Assembly (NCBI RefSeq): GCF_000069185.1
Contig: NC_010397.1
Coordinates: forward strand, 3,224,001-3,288,000
DNA length: 64,000 nt
Origin: Mycobacteroides abscessus ATCC 19977
GTDB taxonomy: Bacteria; Actinomycetota; Actinomycetes; Mycobacteriales; Mycobacteriaceae
Direction of reading: 5' to 3'
Shown here one piece after another: positions 63,423 through 64,000 of the stretch. Both the position numbers and the translations under genes were made by a program. How positions within the stretch are numbered: the stretch's first letter is position 1; each line of letters opens with the position of its first letter. Under the pieces are notes generated by a model. That model was not told the DNA's origin. It saw only the letters and a list, made by a program, of their open reading frames with translations, and did no database searches.

Positions 63423-64000
63423 CGGATCGCCCCGGTAGGAGCGGAACCAGCGCTGGGTAGATCCACGATCATGGTCAGTCCGCCGCCAGCCGTGTCGGTC
63501 GCATTCACCGTGCCCTCCATCGCTTCCACAAAACCCTTCACCACCGAAAGACCAAGCCCCACACCGACGGTGTTGTCGCGATCGCCGAGCCGCTGGAAAG
63601 CATCGAAGGCCGCGCCGCGCTTGGACGCCTCCAACCCCTTACCGTGATCGGCGACGATCACCAACGTGCGGTCATCCACCTCCTCGTGGCTGACCCGCAC
63701 CTCGCCCTGTGAGTATCGCAGCGCATTGTCGACAAGGTTGGCCAACACACGTTCCAGCAGACCCGGATCTGCCCGTACCACCGCACCGCCCAAGTCCAGG
63801 TGCACCCGCTTGCGATCGTTCTCGGTGGCTCCCAACAGGGCGCGCTGCGCGATCTCGTCCACGTACACCGGCACCGCCCGGGGCTTGACGACGCCCGCGG
63901 CCAGCCGCGATGAGTCCAGCAGATTGCCCACCAACGCCGTGAGCTGATCGGCCGATTCCTCCACGGTGGCAAGCAATTCGGCGGTGTCCTCCGGCGAGAA
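63419..64000 (-). CDS. kdpD: sensor kinase KdpD, C-terminal part only
   Basis: The frame is open to the right edge; about 193 residues of the kinase are present. They start within the dimerisation region (ESADQLTALVGNLLDSSRL) and contain the N box (LANLVDNALRY), G1 (IVADHGKGLEASKR) and G2 (VGVGLGLSVVKGF) of the HATPase domain. KdpD senses potassium or turgor. The His box and N-terminal sensor lie beyond the window, so this call rests on the linked KdpE. Confidence 0.88.
   Translation of the reverse strand, partial: FSPEDTAELLATVEESADQLTALVGNLLDSSRLAAGVVKPRAVPVYVDEIAQRALLGATENDRKRVHLDLGGAVVRADPGLLERVLANLVDNALRYSQGEVRVSHEEVDDRTLVIVADHGKGLEASKRGAAFDAFQRLGDRDNTVGVGLGLSVVKGFVEAMEGTVNATDTAGGGLTMIVDLPSAGSAPTGAIR

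Overview
The window is about 64% GC and densely coded. Its gene order (pyrH-frr-cdsA, rpsB-tsf, xerC-SIP-dprA-comM-yraN, a DUF2469 gene-rnhB-lepB-rplS, lppW, trmD-rimM-khpA-rpsP, dacB2, ffh-glnD-glnB-amt, ftsY, smc-acyP-osmC) follows the Rv2881c-Rv2923c stretch of Mycobacterium tuberculosis. Many genes absent from that species are interleaved: a HelR-type rifamycin-protection factor, several TetR and LysR regulators, an mmpS/mmpL exporter and a type 2 IPP isomerase. This points to a rapidly growing mycobacterium, most likely of the Mycobacteroides abscessus/chelonae group. No rRNA, tRNA, CRISPR array, insertion sequence or prophage was seen.

Layout. 1-5 kb: the end of a thioredoxin-reductase-like gene overlapping a methyltransferase, a LysR/EamA exporter pair, a lipoprotein, an ASCH protein and a dienelactone hydrolase. 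5-9 kb: two tandem paralogous membrane proteins, then cdsA, frr and pyrH. 9-15 kb: helR with a rifamycin-type inverted repeat, pnuC, a small kinase, a TetR-controlled GH1 lipoprotein and a holin-like protein. 15-18 kb: tsf, rpsB and an M23 peptidase. 18-23 kb: a TetR-HxlR fusion regulator divergent from a coupled mmpS-mmpL operon. 23-32 kb: xerC, a siderophore-interacting protein, regulators, carbonic anhydrase with a DUF1275 membrane protein and a 51-residue peptide, and the competence-type genes dprA-comM-yraN. 33-35 kb: a stress operon with a sigma-F-like promoter. 35-41 kb: RNase HII, signal peptidase I with an extra N-terminal domain, and the ribosome/tRNA-maturation genes. 41-47 kb: a thioesterase, flavin oxidoreductase, protease-nuclease fusion, DD-carboxypeptidase and amidohydrolase. 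47-55 kb: the SRP pathway (ffh, ftsY) flanking the nitrogen-control genes (glnD, glnB, amt). 55-64 kb: a type 2 IPP isomerase, a redoxin-CcdA-metallothionein cluster, smc, acyP, osmC, and kdpE/kdpD running off the end.

The most striking object is the 728-residue protein at 42846-45032. A trypsin-like protease (His171, Asp220, Ser311) is followed by a complete S1/P1-type zinc nuclease. The nuclease's first ligand, Trp376, is internal. In that superfamily the free amino group of an N-terminal Trp binds zinc, so the nuclease should be inactive until the chain is cut just before Trp376, and the protease domain may make that cut. This reads as a self-activating zymogen that I do not recognise as described. 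Other points of interest are a RAE-like element at helR, a CTG start for ccdA, a 37-residue metallothionein-like peptide, the two-DNA-binding-domain regulator facing three palindromes at mmpS/mmpL, and an 11-bp-arm inverted repeat at 48.8 kb with a related half copy at 40.8 kb.
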